Origin: Niallia sp. NCCP-28
GTDB lineage: Bacteria > Bacillota > Bacilli > Bacillales > Cytobacillaceae
Reading direction: 5' to 3'
Assembly (NCBI RefSeq): GCF_023168165.1
Contig: NZ_BQYJ01000002.1
Span: 558,001 to 622,000, forward strand
Length of the DNA stretch: 64,000 nucleotides
A model generated the notes under the pieces. That model was not told the DNA's origin, did not search any database, and saw only the letters and a program-made list of their open reading frames with translations. Shown in pieces: positions 26,133-34,175 of this stretch. The position numbers were made by a program, and so were the translations under genes. How positions within the stretch are numbered: position 1 is the first letter of the stretch; each line of letters begins with the position of its first letter.

Positions 26133-26720
26133 TTGAAAATGGAAGAAAATGAAAAAATAAATAAGGAATTGGCTGCTGTCAATAAACAGCTGAAGAGAAT
26201 GACAATTATTGATGAGTTAACACAAATTCCAAACCGCAGAGGATTTCAGAAATATATTCGAGAAGCTTTAATTGATGTGGACGAAGAGCGCAAACTCACT
26301 CTCATGATGGTTGATATCGATGCTTTTAAATTATTTAATGATTATTATGGACATCTTGAAGGGGATAAAACCCTTAAGTCTGTTGCGCAAAAAATACAGG
26401 TTTCCATTCATTTGTTCGATAGTATTACGGCACGTTTTGGAGGGGAGGAATTTATTGTAGCTGCATTTGATTTGGATGCCAAATTGGTAGAGCAGTTAGC
26501 AGAATCTGTTCGCAAAGCAGTGTTTGAAATGGAAATACCCCATGAATATTCGCCATTTTCCAATCGGGTGACAATCAGCATAGGAGTTGCGATAGGAGAT
26601 GTGGCAAAGGAAGAAGATATGGAACAGTTGATGAAGGATGCAGATAGTGCTCTTTACGAATCAAAGTCTAAGGGACGGAATCGTGTAGAGTATTTTAATG
26701 CAGTTAATTTGTTAGGCTGA
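26133..26720 (+). CDS. GGDEF diguanylate cyclase domain, probably 5'-truncated
   Basis: 195 residues from TTG 26133 (ATG two codons later), without a convincing ribosome site. A short coiled coil (KMEENEKINKELAAVNKQLKRM) leads into a complete GGDEF domain: DELTQIPNRRGF, MMVDIDAFKLFNDYYGH, the active-site loop ARFGGEEF, ISIGVAIG and DADSALYESKSKGRN. It should make cyclic di-GMP if expressed. The frame is open for about 28 codons upstream and ends at a TGA near 26042, with protein-like sequence, so a longer membrane or sensor N-terminus may have been lost. Repeat copy C with an atypical right flank lies 80 bases before that stop. Confidence 0.7.
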   Translation: MKMEENEKINKELAAVNKQLKRMTIIDELTQIPNRRGFQKYIREALIDVDEERKLTLMMVDIDAFKLFNDYYGHLEGDKTLKSVAQKIQVSIHLFDSITARFGGEEFIVAAFDLDAKLVEQLAESVRKAVFEMEIPHEYSPFSNRVTISIGVAIGDVAKEEDMEQLMKDADSALYESKSKGRNRVEYFNAVNLLG

Positions 26721-26995
26721 AGCAACGCTATAATTAGTAGAGGATTTTTTATCTTCGGCTGCTAGCAAATCAGTTTAAAATAATACATGCATCTAAAATA
26801 CACAGTCTAGAGGAAGATATCTCTAGGCTATTTCTATTTGCCGATTAACATAGCTCATTTTTAGCATGTGGAAGCAAGATGCATACAATTTTTTGCTGAA
26901 TAAAAGTTTGTATCAGATTTAGTGGATAAAGCAATAGAAATAGTGAAAAATACAGCAACTGCTAGAAATGAAATGGGATAAATTGGAGGTTTAAT

Positions 26996-27256
26996 ATGGC
27001 TTTACAAGAAAAAGTTAGAATTCATTCAGAAAATGGACTTCATGCAAGACCTATTACAAAAGTTGTCACAGCCGCAACTCAACTAACCTCGACTATCCAT
27101 ATTATGTATAAAGAAGAAAAAGTAAGTGCTAAAAGTATGATAGGCATGATGAAATTAGGAGTTTGCAAGCATGAAGAAGTCATTGTTGAAGCAGAAGGCA
27201 AACATGAAAAGCAAGATTTAGAGACAATTATAGATATTCTAAAGCATGCAGAATAG
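26996..27256 (+). CDS. HPr-family phosphocarrier, orphan
   Basis: 86 residues from ATG behind GGAGGTTTAAT. The phosphorylation site ENGLHARP carries His16 (His15 of standard numbering) with Arg18. The regulatory serine is present as Ser47 in AKSMIGMMKLGV (Ser46 in HPr). It is therefore not a Crh protein, which lacks the His, and should be able both to pass phosphate in the PTS and to serve as CcpA corepressor. No ptsI gene follows and a terminator closes the unit, so this is a second HPr away from the usual ptsHI pair. Its partner is unknown; the PTS genes at 59-63 kb are one possibility. Confidence 0.85.
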   Translation: MALQEKVRIHSENGLHARPITKVVTAATQLTSTIHIMYKEEKVSAKSMIGMMKLGVCKHEEVIVEAEGKHEKQDLETIIDILKHAE

Positions 27257-27265
27257 GGATATTAT

Positions 27266-27299
27266 AAAAAACACTAGTTGAAAAGCAACTGGTGTTTTT
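27266..27299 (+). terminator. Terminator after the orphan HPr gene
   Basis: AAAAACACTAGTTG and CAACTGGTGTTTTT form a 14-base stem. Confidence 0.85.
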
Positions 27300-27436
27300 A
27301 CTTTTTTGAAGGTTGATAGTACGTGGCGGCAGAAGGATGCTGGTAAAATCAAGTATTGCAAAGAGACATATAGCGGTTATTCAATCAGCGAAAATATGGT
27401 TTATTTAAATTAAGGATATATTATTTAACAATAATA

Positions 27437-27465
27437 TTGTAAAGCGAACATTTGTTTGGTAAAAT
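27437..27465 (+). promoter_or_regulatory. SigA-type promoter of the DHA2 exporter gene
   Basis: TTGTAA (27437-27442) and TAAAAT (27460-27465) with a 17-base spacer, about 99 bases before the start codon. The rest of the 27300-27563 leader shows no other clear feature. Confidence 0.5.
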
Positions 27466-27563
27466 AACGAGTGCTAATATTTGTATATTTTTTTGTCTAA
27501 GATGATAAAATGAATTTTTTAGCAGCATTTTGGAAGAAATACATAGTATATGGGAGGACAAGA

Positions 27564-29009
27564 ATGGAATCAAAGATAAACTCGAAAGCAATTTTAATAA
27601 CGTTTATGATTGGAGCATTTTTTGCTATCTTAAATGAAACATTGCTTAATATTGCACTTACGGAATTAATGGATGTTTTTAACGTGGATGCACCTACTGT
27701 TCAATGGCTGGCAACTGGTTTTATGCTTGTTATGGGTATATTAATGCCTATCTCAGCCTTGCTGATTCAATCGTTTACAACAAGGCAAATGTTTATTGGT
27801 GTGATGACCATTTTTTTAATGGGAACTATTATAGCAGGATGTGCAGTGAATTTTCCGATGCTGCTTGCAGGAAGAATGATTCAAGCAGTGGGAACAGGGC
27901 TGTTGATACCTGTCATTATGAATGCCATGCTTTTACTGTATCCCCCTGAAGTCCGCGGGAAAATCATGGGGACATTTGGTTTGGTTATTATGTTTGCCCC
28001 TGCAATCGGTCCGACTTTATCAGGCGTTATTGTTGATACGTTAGGATGGCGCTGGCTATTTTTGGCGGTTATCCCCTTTACACTATTTTCTATTCTTTTT
28101 GCATTGAAGTTTTTGCAAAATGTTGGAGAGATTACAAAACCAAAAGTGGATACAATGTCTATTTTGCTTTCAACTATTGGAATAGGCGGTTTGGTATATG
28201 GTTTTAGCAGTGCAGGGGAAGCCGGCAATGGATTAGTATCGGCAGAAGTGCTCGTTTATATCATCATTGGTGCAATAAGCCTCATTTTCTTTGTCCTTCG
28301 CCAATTAAAGCTGGAAGATCCATTATTGGATATGCGGGTTTTCCAATATAAAAATTACACACTTGGTGTAATTTTGTTTGTTATTGTGGTGATGGCTATG
28401 TTTGCATCTGAAATAGTGATGCCGATGTATCTTCAGGGACCGCTTGGCTATTCTGCTAAAATGGCTGGATTAATTCTGCTGCCTGGGGCTTTGCTGAACG
28501 GACTTCTATCTCCAGCGATGGGAATGCTTTTTGACAAAATTGGTCCAAGAAAACTTATTATTCCAGGAACATTTGTGTTGGTTTGCATCATGGTATTCTA
28601 CAGCAATATAAATGCATCCATTCCTATGTGGGCATTTATCCTTGTATATATTGTTCTAATGCTGACCATTTCTGCGATTATGATGCCTTCGCAGACAAAT
28701 GCTTTAAATGAACTGCCAAAGCATTTATATCCACATGGAACAGCTATTTCCAATACGCTGCAGCCTATATCAGGAGCATTGGGGGTTTCCATCTTTGTCA
28801 GTATTTTGACAGGAAAAAGCAATCAATATTTAAAAGATCATAATGGCCAGATGACGCAGAGCACAGTAAATGATGCGATGACATATGGGGTGCATCATGC
28901 CTACTGGTTCGCATTAACTTTATGCATTATTGCTTTTGTGGTGGCGCTATTTATCAAAAAAGCAGTTTCTCCTGATTTTGATAAAACGGAGACAGAAGCC
29001 TCCAGTTAA
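27564..29009 (+). CDS. DHA2-family MFS multidrug exporter
   Basis: 481 residues from ATG 27564 behind GGGAGGACAAGA; an upstream in-frame ATG at 27510 lacks a site. Fourteen predicted membrane helices. Early sequence AILNETLLNIALTELMDVF and VQWLATGFMLVMGILMPISALLIQSF is typical of the LmrB/EmrB/QacA group, and motif C is visible in GLVIMFAPAIGPTLSGVIVD. It exports hydrophobic compounds by proton antiport. It is monocistronic. The C-terminal half at 5746 is a remnant of the same transporter type, so it is not the only copy this genome once had. Confidence 0.9.
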   Translation: MESKINSKAILITFMIGAFFAILNETLLNIALTELMDVFNVDAPTVQWLATGFMLVMGILMPISALLIQSFTTRQMFIGVMTIFLMGTIIAGCAVNFPMLLAGRMIQAVGTGLLIPVIMNAMLLLYPPEVRGKIMGTFGLVIMFAPAIGPTLSGVIVDTLGWRWLFLAVIPFTLFSILFALKFLQNVGEITKPKVDTMSILLSTIGIGGLVYGFSSAGEAGNGLVSAEVLVYIIIGAISLIFFVLRQLKLEDPLLDMRVFQYKNYTLGVILFVIVVMAMFASEIVMPMYLQGPLGYSAKMAGLILLPGALLNGLLSPAMGMLFDKIGPRKLIIPGTFVLVCIMVFYSNINASIPMWAFILVYIVLMLTISAIMMPSQTNALNELPKHLYPHGTAISNTLQPISGALGVSIFVSILTGKSNQYLKDHNGQMTQSTVNDAMTYGVHHAYWFALTLCIIAFVVALFIKKAVSPDFDKTETEASS

Positions 29010-29037
29010 AATAGTAAAAAAACGAAAAGCAATAGTG

Positions 29038-29092
29038 AAGAAGTGCCAAGCCTAATTAGAAGATATTTGTTTCTCTAAGCTTGGCACTTCTT
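29038..29092 (+). terminator. Long hairpin after the DHA2 gene
   Basis: AAGAAGTGCCAAGC and GCTTGGCACTTCTT are perfect 14-base arms around a 27-base loop. There is no T tract, so termination strength is uncertain. Confidence 0.6.
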
Positions 29093-29220
29093 ACGTTAAG
29101 TTGGGAATAAAGTGTATGTTCTACGGTATTTATTCAAACTTAAAAGGAGCAGGTATATTACTTGGTAATATGCCTTTTTTGTATGGATTTGCAATAATAC
29201 GGATAAAAAATTATTTTACA

Positions 29221-29250
29221 TGAAACTTTTTTCTCTCTTCAAATGTCTAA
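29221..29250 (+). promoter_or_regulatory. ECF-type promoter before the sigma factor gene
   Basis: TGAAAC (29221-29226) and TGTCTAA (29244-29250) with a 17-base spacer fit the TGAAAC/CGTC pattern of Bacillus ECF sigma factors, so the sigma gene is probably autoregulated. Confidence 0.6.
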
Positions 29251-29274
29251 CGGTTAGAAAAAAGAGGTGAAAAT

Positions 29275-29790
29275 ATGACAATAGAAAAAAGAGTAAATAA
29301 AGCGAAAAAAGGAAATGAAAAAGCCTTTCAAGCGTTAATAGAAATAGAAAAACGCAAATTATACCGCATTGCGTATCTATATGTCAAAAAGGAAGAAGAT
29401 GCCCTTGACGTAGTTCAAGAAACAATTTGTAAAGCATTTATTTCTATAAAGCAGCTAAAAGATGCTGCCTATTTTTCTACATGGATCACAAGAATATTAA
29501 TTAATACAGCAATTGATTATTTAAAAAAGAAGAACTGTCTTATTCCTTCAGAAGAAACAGATCAATTAATGCTTCAACCACATCTTCATTTAGAAGAAAA
29601 ATTAGATTTAGCCGATGCTATATCACGATTAGATGAAATGTATAAAACGGTCATTATTTATCGTTATTATAAAGATTTATCGATTAAACAAATTGCAGAA
29701 ATATTAAATTGTCCAGAAGGTACGGTGAAGACGAGATTACATCGAGCCATTATGCAATTGAAAACAGAATTAGGGGAGGAGTGTATATAA
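29275..29790 (+). CDS. ECF RNA polymerase sigma factor (SigV-like)
   Basis: 171 residues from ATG behind AAAGAGGTG. Region 2 is seen in FQALIEIEKRKLYRIAYLYVKKEEDALDVVQETICKAF and region 4 in LSIKQIAEILNCPEGTVKTRLHRAI; the link is short, as in ECF factors. It directs RNA polymerase to stress promoters of the TGAAAC type. The stop shares one base with the next start (TAATG), and the product of that gene is a membrane protein, the usual arrangement of sigma and anti-sigma. An ECF-type promoter stands upstream. Closest known type by motif is SigV/SigW; the inducing stress is unknown. Confidence 0.9.
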   Translation: MTIEKRVNKAKKGNEKAFQALIEIEKRKLYRIAYLYVKKEEDALDVVQETICKAFISIKQLKDAAYFSTWITRILINTAIDYLKKKNCLIPSEETDQLMLQPHLHLEEKLDLADAISRLDEMYKTVIIYRYYKDLSIKQIAEILNCPEGTVKTRLHRAIMQLKTELGEECI

Positions 29791-30830
29791 TGGATAATTT
29801 TAATTCTACAGAAGTAAAAAATAAAATCGATAAAATAAACATACCTGAGGAAAAATTAAATACTGTTATTCAAATCGCAGTGAAGAATGGAAAAAGCAAG
29901 ACCAGGAATTGGCCAAAAAAATTCCTTATTTTTAGCAGCGCAGCAATGATTTTATTTGCTCTATTTATTGGATCTGCTTTTGTTTCACCAGCAATGGCAA
30001 AAGTAGTGAAAAAAATTCCTTATTTAGGAGAACTGGTTAAGCCGAAAGTTAATATTATGGAGGAGATAACGGAAGCGCTAAGGAATAAAAAATTGAATGC
30101 TGTCGCTAATGGTGTAAATTATTATCCTGAAAAAGAAATATATATATCCATAGAAGGATCTGAGGCTTATTATCATTCGGTAAAAAAAGAAGTAGAGAAA
30201 ATAGTAGAGGATATCTTATTTGCTAGGGGATATGATGCCTATAAAGTAAAAATTAGTAAATTTAATGAAAAAAATTCAAAGATAGAAGAGTATAAGATAA
30301 TAAAACAGGAAATGGAAAACTTAAATAAAGAAGGAGAAATCTATTCTAGCCTTGAAAAAGAATTTAGAGCTAGGAATTTTAAGGTGAATTTAATGAGTAT
30401 AGGCCATAATCCTAATGTTTTTTCCTTAGAAATACCAAAAACAGAAACACGAGTAGAAGAATTAAAGAAAATTATTCAAACTATTTTTAAAGAGCAAGGA
30501 ATAGCGGATGTGACGATAAAGATAAAGAAATTCGATTTGGTAAAAAAAGAGCAAGAAATGAGGTGGAGCGATATTTTGAGCAGCATAGAAGAAGATTTAA
30601 TAGGGAAAAGCGAGTACAAAGTGGAACAGTTAGGATATTCCGTTCATCCAGAACCACAGCTTCTTATTTATACAACATTGCCTGATACAGGAAAGAGTTC
30701 GAAAGCTTTTGCTGAACAGCTTGAAAAAGTAATCAATGATTTTCTTCAATCAGACGATATGAAGAGAAAAGTGAAAAATGAGAAGTATGAGATAAAAATT
30801 TATAATAATAAATATAAACGCATTAATTAA
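29790..30830 (+). CDS. Membrane-anchored probable anti-sigma factor with three extracellular repeats
   Basis: 346 residues. A short cytosolic N-terminus (about 1-44) could bind the sigma factor, one membrane helix (about 45-68, FLIFSSAAMILFALFIGSAF) follows, and the rest is predicted outside. The outer part shows three related segments (about 90-170, 188-252 and 258-340). Each begins with a short helix, has a strand with a Pro-containing turn, and ends in a helix and a strand such as VKISKF, IKIKKF or IKIYNN. This recalls the DUF4030 type, but I cannot confirm it. Assignment as anti-sigma rests on position: it overlaps the sigma gene by one base. It does not look like RsiV. It ends six bases before repeat copy D. 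Confidence 0.7.
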   Translation: MDNFNSTEVKNKIDKINIPEEKLNTVIQIAVKNGKSKTRNWPKKFLIFSSAAMILFALFIGSAFVSPAMAKVVKKIPYLGELVKPKVNIMEEITEALRNKKLNAVANGVNYYPEKEIYISIEGSEAYYHSVKKEVEKIVEDILFARGYDAYKVKISKFNEKNSKIEEYKIIKQEMENLNKEGEIYSSLEKEFRARNFKVNLMSIGHNPNVFSLEIPKTETRVEELKKIIQTIFKEQGIADVTIKIKKFDLVKKEQEMRWSDILSSIEEDLIGKSEYKVEQLGYSVHPEPQLLIYTTLPDTGKSSKAFAEQLEKVINDFLQSDDMKRKVKNEKYEIKIYNNKYKRIN

Positions 30831-30836
30831 TGATAT

Positions 30837-30994
30837 ATAAAGTGAAACTTCAATCAGTGGGGGTTTTCTTCATCCCCCACTGATTGTTAGTTGAACCAAT
30901 CAGGCTTTTACGGGCAGTTGTCCCCCACCTAGATTTCTCGTTTTCCCTCATCATCTTGAGGTGGGGGTCTTACTGCCCGTTAATGCGTGATATA
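30837..30994 (-). repeat. Dispersed structured repeat, copy D (best-preserved, about 148 bases)
   Basis: Read on the minus strand: CACGCATTAACGGGCAGT at the left, an outer stem ACGGGCAGT/ACTGCCCGT enclosing an inner stem CCCCCACCT/AGGTGGGGG, then a 3' hairpin CAATCAGTGGGGG/CCCCCACTGATTG, and GAAGTTTCAC directly followed by TTTAT (30837-30841 on +). The left flank is TATAT instead of TTTAT. It sits between the anti-sigma gene and the SWIM gene. I use it as the family reference. Confidence 0.85.
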
Positions 30995-31100
30995 GCATTC
31001 ATTAAAATCTATGAATGCTTTTTTGTGTTCATAATTTTATCTCTTGATGCACTATCATGCTACAATAGGGACAAATTATTCATGTGGGAGAGATAATAAA

Positions 31101-32774
31101 GTGAGGCTTTCAAATTTTGAACAATTTTTTGAAGAAGAGATATTAGAGCGTGGGAAAAATTATTTTTTTAATGGACATGTGGAAAAGATAGAAGAGGTAG
31201 AGGAAAATCATTTTTTTATAGCTATTTTTGGTTCTGATTTTTATACTGTGGAAGTATTTCTAGAGGAGAATGAGCAGATTGCAGATACCTCTTGTGATTG
31301 TCCTTATGATTGGAGTGAGTTTTGCAAACATCAAGCTGCTGCATTGTATGCCTTAAGAAAAGAAGTTCACACGACACATCATATAAAAAAGAATGTTGCG
31401 GACGATAAAACTCCCGATTTAAAGAGGATTCTCGCTAAGCTTAAAAAAGAAGAACTAATAAATCTTATTATAGATTTCTCAAAAGATTATAAAGAAATAA
31501 AAGCATCTTTATTGCTTACATATGTACCGGCAGAAGATACGATTGCTACAAGCAAACAACTGATAAAAGTATTTATGCAAAAAGCAAAAAAACAGGGTTT
31601 TATTGAATGGGATCGAGTTGAGGATGCATTAGAAGGAGCATATACTGTACTTGAAAAAGCGCAAATGAAATTGCATGATGAAGAGTGTTATGATGCTGTA
31701 TTATTGTCCATTGCTGTTTTGTCTGCTGTAGTGGATATGCTGCAATATTGTGATGACTCGAGTGGATTTGTAGGTGAAGTGATAGATGAGACTCTAGCAA
31801 TTATAGACGAAGGAGCGAGTACAAGTGCATTAGCGTTTGCTAGTGATGATAAAGAGAAGATATTTACAGCAATTATAAAAGAAGCCTGCCAGAATCGGTA
31901 TGATGGCTGGAGTGATTGGCGCATACGTCTACTAGAAAGTTGCATCTATTTGAGTGATGATAAACAAAGGAGAAAAAAGCTAGAAGACACATTGAATAAA
32001 ATAATAACAGCAGATTTGGAAGATTCATGGGCATCTAAATACGAGATGGAACAAATCAAACTCTTGCAGCTAAAAATAATCGAGATGCATGAAAGTGATG
32101 CTGAGTTAGAAGCATTTCTTCAAGAAAATATGCAATACAGCTCTTTCCGGGAAAAAGTAATTATCATGCAGCTAGAAAAAGGAAAGTATAGAGAAGTCCT
32201 TACACTATGTAACCAAGGGGAAGAAGCGGATAAAAAATATGCAGGGCTTGTCACTCGATGGAAAAAATATCGTTTGCGCGCATATGAAAAACTGCAAGAT
32301 ATAGAGAACCAGCGTGAACTATTAAGGGAGCTCTTAATGGATAATCATTTTGAATACTACCATCAATTAAAAAGCCTTTATGATTCTGACGTATGGCAAC
32401 CTATTTTGGAAAAAATTCTTGATGAAATGAAACAAAAACGATACCTGCCCTCCGCCTATCTGCAAATTTTAATAGAAGAAAAATTAACGAATAAAATGTT
32501 TGAATATTGCAAGCAACATCCAGCTTCCATTCAAGAATTATATCCCTACCTTTTAGAGGATTATCTGCTAGAAGTAAAAGAGATTTTTGCTGCCTATATT
32601 CATTTTGAAGCAGCAGCTGCTTCGAACCGCAATCAATATAGATATGTTTGCAAAAAGGTTCAAATATTAAAAAGAGCATGTGGAGAGATGGTTGGAAAGA
32701 AAATTATAAAGGAATTAATAGAAAAGTATCCAAAAAGAAAAGCTCTTATTGATGAACTTGGAAAAATTAAATAA
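31101..32774 (+). CDS. SWIM zinc-finger protein
   Basis: 557 residues from GTG 31101 behind GGGAGAGATAATAAA; an earlier ATG in frame has no site. The SWIM finger is CxCx7CxH at Cys65, Cys67, Cys75 and His77 (SCDCPYDWSEFCKH). The remainder is long, helical and rich in Leu, Glu and Lys, without recognised catalytic motifs. In Bacillus such proteins (YwqB-like) are usually encoded next to a Snf2-type helicase. Here none follows; a terminator and a convergent gene close the unit, so this copy is an orphan. A DNA- or protein-binding role is likely from the finger; the partner is unknown. Confidence 0.8.
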   Translation: MRLSNFEQFFEEEILERGKNYFFNGHVEKIEEVEENHFFIAIFGSDFYTVEVFLEENEQIADTSCDCPYDWSEFCKHQAAALYALRKEVHTTHHIKKNVADDKTPDLKRILAKLKKEELINLIIDFSKDYKEIKASLLLTYVPAEDTIATSKQLIKVFMQKAKKQGFIEWDRVEDALEGAYTVLEKAQMKLHDEECYDAVLLSIAVLSAVVDMLQYCDDSSGFVGEVIDETLAIIDEGASTSALAFASDDKEKIFTAIIKEACQNRYDGWSDWRIRLLESCIYLSDDKQRRKKLEDTLNKIITADLEDSWASKYEMEQIKLLQLKIIEMHESDAELEAFLQENMQYSSFREKVIIMQLEKGKYREVLTLCNQGEEADKKYAGLVTRWKKYRLRAYEKLQDIENQRELLRELLMDNHFEYYHQLKSLYDSDVWQPILEKILDEMKQKRYLPSAYLQILIEEKLTNKMFEYCKQHPASIQELYPYLLEDYLLEVKEIFAAYIHFEAAAASNRNQYRYVCKKVQILKRACGEMVGKKIIKELIEKYPKRKALIDELGKIK

Positions 32775-32777
32775 TAA

Positions 32778-32812
32778 ACAAAAGCCGCATTCACAAATGA
32801 GCGGCTTTTGTT
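32778..32812. terminator. Bidirectional terminator between the SWIM and YhgE-like genes
   Basis: CAAAAGCCGC and GCGGCTTTTG form a perfect 10-base stem. Confidence 0.85.
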
Positions 32813-32817
32813 ATGGT

Positions 32818-34005
32818 TTATATCGTTTCCGAATGTAATTCTGTTTTTGGCGCTGGTTTTAACACAGATGCAATAAAAACAACCAGACTCACACAGCCAA
32901 TGCCAAGAAGAACAATTGTCGGTTCGTTCAAGCTTAAATGCCCTCCGAAATAAAATAACTCGCGCAATCCGTCAACTAAAAATCTAAATGGCAGCCAAGC
33001 ATAAATCCAATCGTGGTAAAATGTGGACATAAATTCAGGAGCCATGGATAAAAGCGGCAATCCAAAGAAAAGGGCTAAGATAAATATCGGCATTCCTGCA
33101 AATCCAATCCACGCAAAAACCGCAGAAATCATCAAATAAAAGCTGAAGGATGCAACGGCTAAAAATAAAGCAGTCTCACTTATATCGGGAATATTTAACC
33201 CTAACCCGCTTGCAAAACTTGCGGTGCCAAATCCGGCAATTAACGCTAATAGAGCGCCAAATAAAACTTGCATAAATTTCCCGGTTAATTTTTCTTTTTT
33301 TGTTTGGAACTTCATTTTTTTATTTGCTAAAAACAATAAAACAGCCCCTAATAAACTAGACATCCAGATTGGCTGAAACATTAAAACAGGCGCATTGCCA
33401 TTTGCGCTATTTGTTCCTGTTTTATTAACTAAGATTGTTTCTACGGAGACTGGTGCTGCTAAAAGGGAAGCTTGCTGCAAAGTAATGGAGCCCCCTTGTT
33501 TTTCTAAATTAGCGAATAATTGTTTACTTACTGTACTATTTATGTTTGCAGTAATTTGCGTTAACATTTGGCTAACCATATTAGAGGCAGTTGCATTCAT
33601 CCCTTGATTTACATAGATTTTCATTTCTGGCACGGACGGGTTGGCTGTTTGAAGAGATGCTTGTTTCGTGCTGAAATCCTTAGGGATGATGATCGCTCCG
33701 TAATAGTCGCGGTCATTAAATCCCGCTATTGCCTTATCTTCACTATTCACTTCTATCCATTTAACTTTTGCAGCCTCTCCTTCATTTGCGCTAGAAGCTT
33801 TTTTTATACTTTTTAGCAGTTCTTTGCCGAGATTTAATTTTTGCTGATTTGGCAATTGTACTCCTTGATCTTCATTCACAATCGCAATCGGCAGATTTTT
33901 GGGTGCAGGATTAATGGATGGAACCATTGTGAGACAGAAGATTAACGCAACTGCTAGTACAATGACAGGTGATAATAACACCAATTTTTCTTTAAATAAA
34001 TTCAT
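32818..34005 (-). CDS. YhgE/Pip-type membrane protein of the ABC-2 fold
   Basis: 395 residues from ATG 34005; an upstream in-frame ATG lacks a site. One N-terminal membrane helix (about 10-28) is followed by a large outer domain (about 30-215) with IAIVNEDQG and YYGAIIIPKDFS, both typical of the YhgE/Pip and DUF3533 proteins. About five membrane helices lie at the C-terminus (from about 225). Relatives are phage-infection proteins and type VII secretion-linked or drug-efflux permeases. There is no ATPase gene here. It is divergent from a TetR gene that very probably represses it. Function is uncertain beyond a membrane export or surface role. Confidence 0.8.
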   Translation of the reverse strand: MNLFKEKLVLLSPVIVLAVALIFCLTMVPSINPAPKNLPIAIVNEDQGVQLPNQQKLNLGKELLKSIKKASSANEGEAAKVKWIEVNSEDKAIAGFNDRDYYGAIIIPKDFSTKQASLQTANPSVPEMKIYVNQGMNATASNMVSQMLTQITANINSTVSKQLFANLEKQGGSITLQQASLLAAPVSVETILVNKTGTNSANGNAPVLMFQPIWMSSLLGAVLLFLANKKMKFQTKKEKLTGKFMQVLFGALLALIAGFGTASFASGLGLNIPDISETALFLAVASFSFYLMISAVFAWIGFAGMPIFILALFFGLPLLSMAPEFMSTFYHDWIYAWLPFRFLVDGLRELFYFGGHLSLNEPTIVLLGIGCVSLVVFIASVLKPAPKTELHSETI

Positions 34006-34112
34006 AGCACATACCTCCATTTGAATAAGATATTGAACAATATGTTGATTAATAATATCAGTGTTTATTATAATCATTACTATAGTGAAATCAATGAGCA
34101 GTATTATCAGGA

Positions 34113-34130
34113 GTGTTTAGAAATGAACAC
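34113..34130. promoter_or_regulatory. Palindrome GTGTT-N8-AACAC between the YhgE-like gene and its TetR gene
   Basis: An 18-base interrupted palindrome in the divergent intergenic region, 46 bases before the TetR start. Likely operator of the TetR-family protein. Confidence 0.45.
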
Positions 34131-34175
34131 AACTTTAAAGATTGTTCATTATTGATTGTAAGAATGGAGAATATG

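Noticed and set aside
26905-26981. Short frame ending KAIEIVKNTATARNEMG before the HPr gene
   Set aside because: About 25 codons with no start signal; may be a relic but cannot be supported.
26996-27256. HPr-like protein as Crh
   Set aside because: It retains the phosphorylatable His in GLHARP, which Crh lacks.
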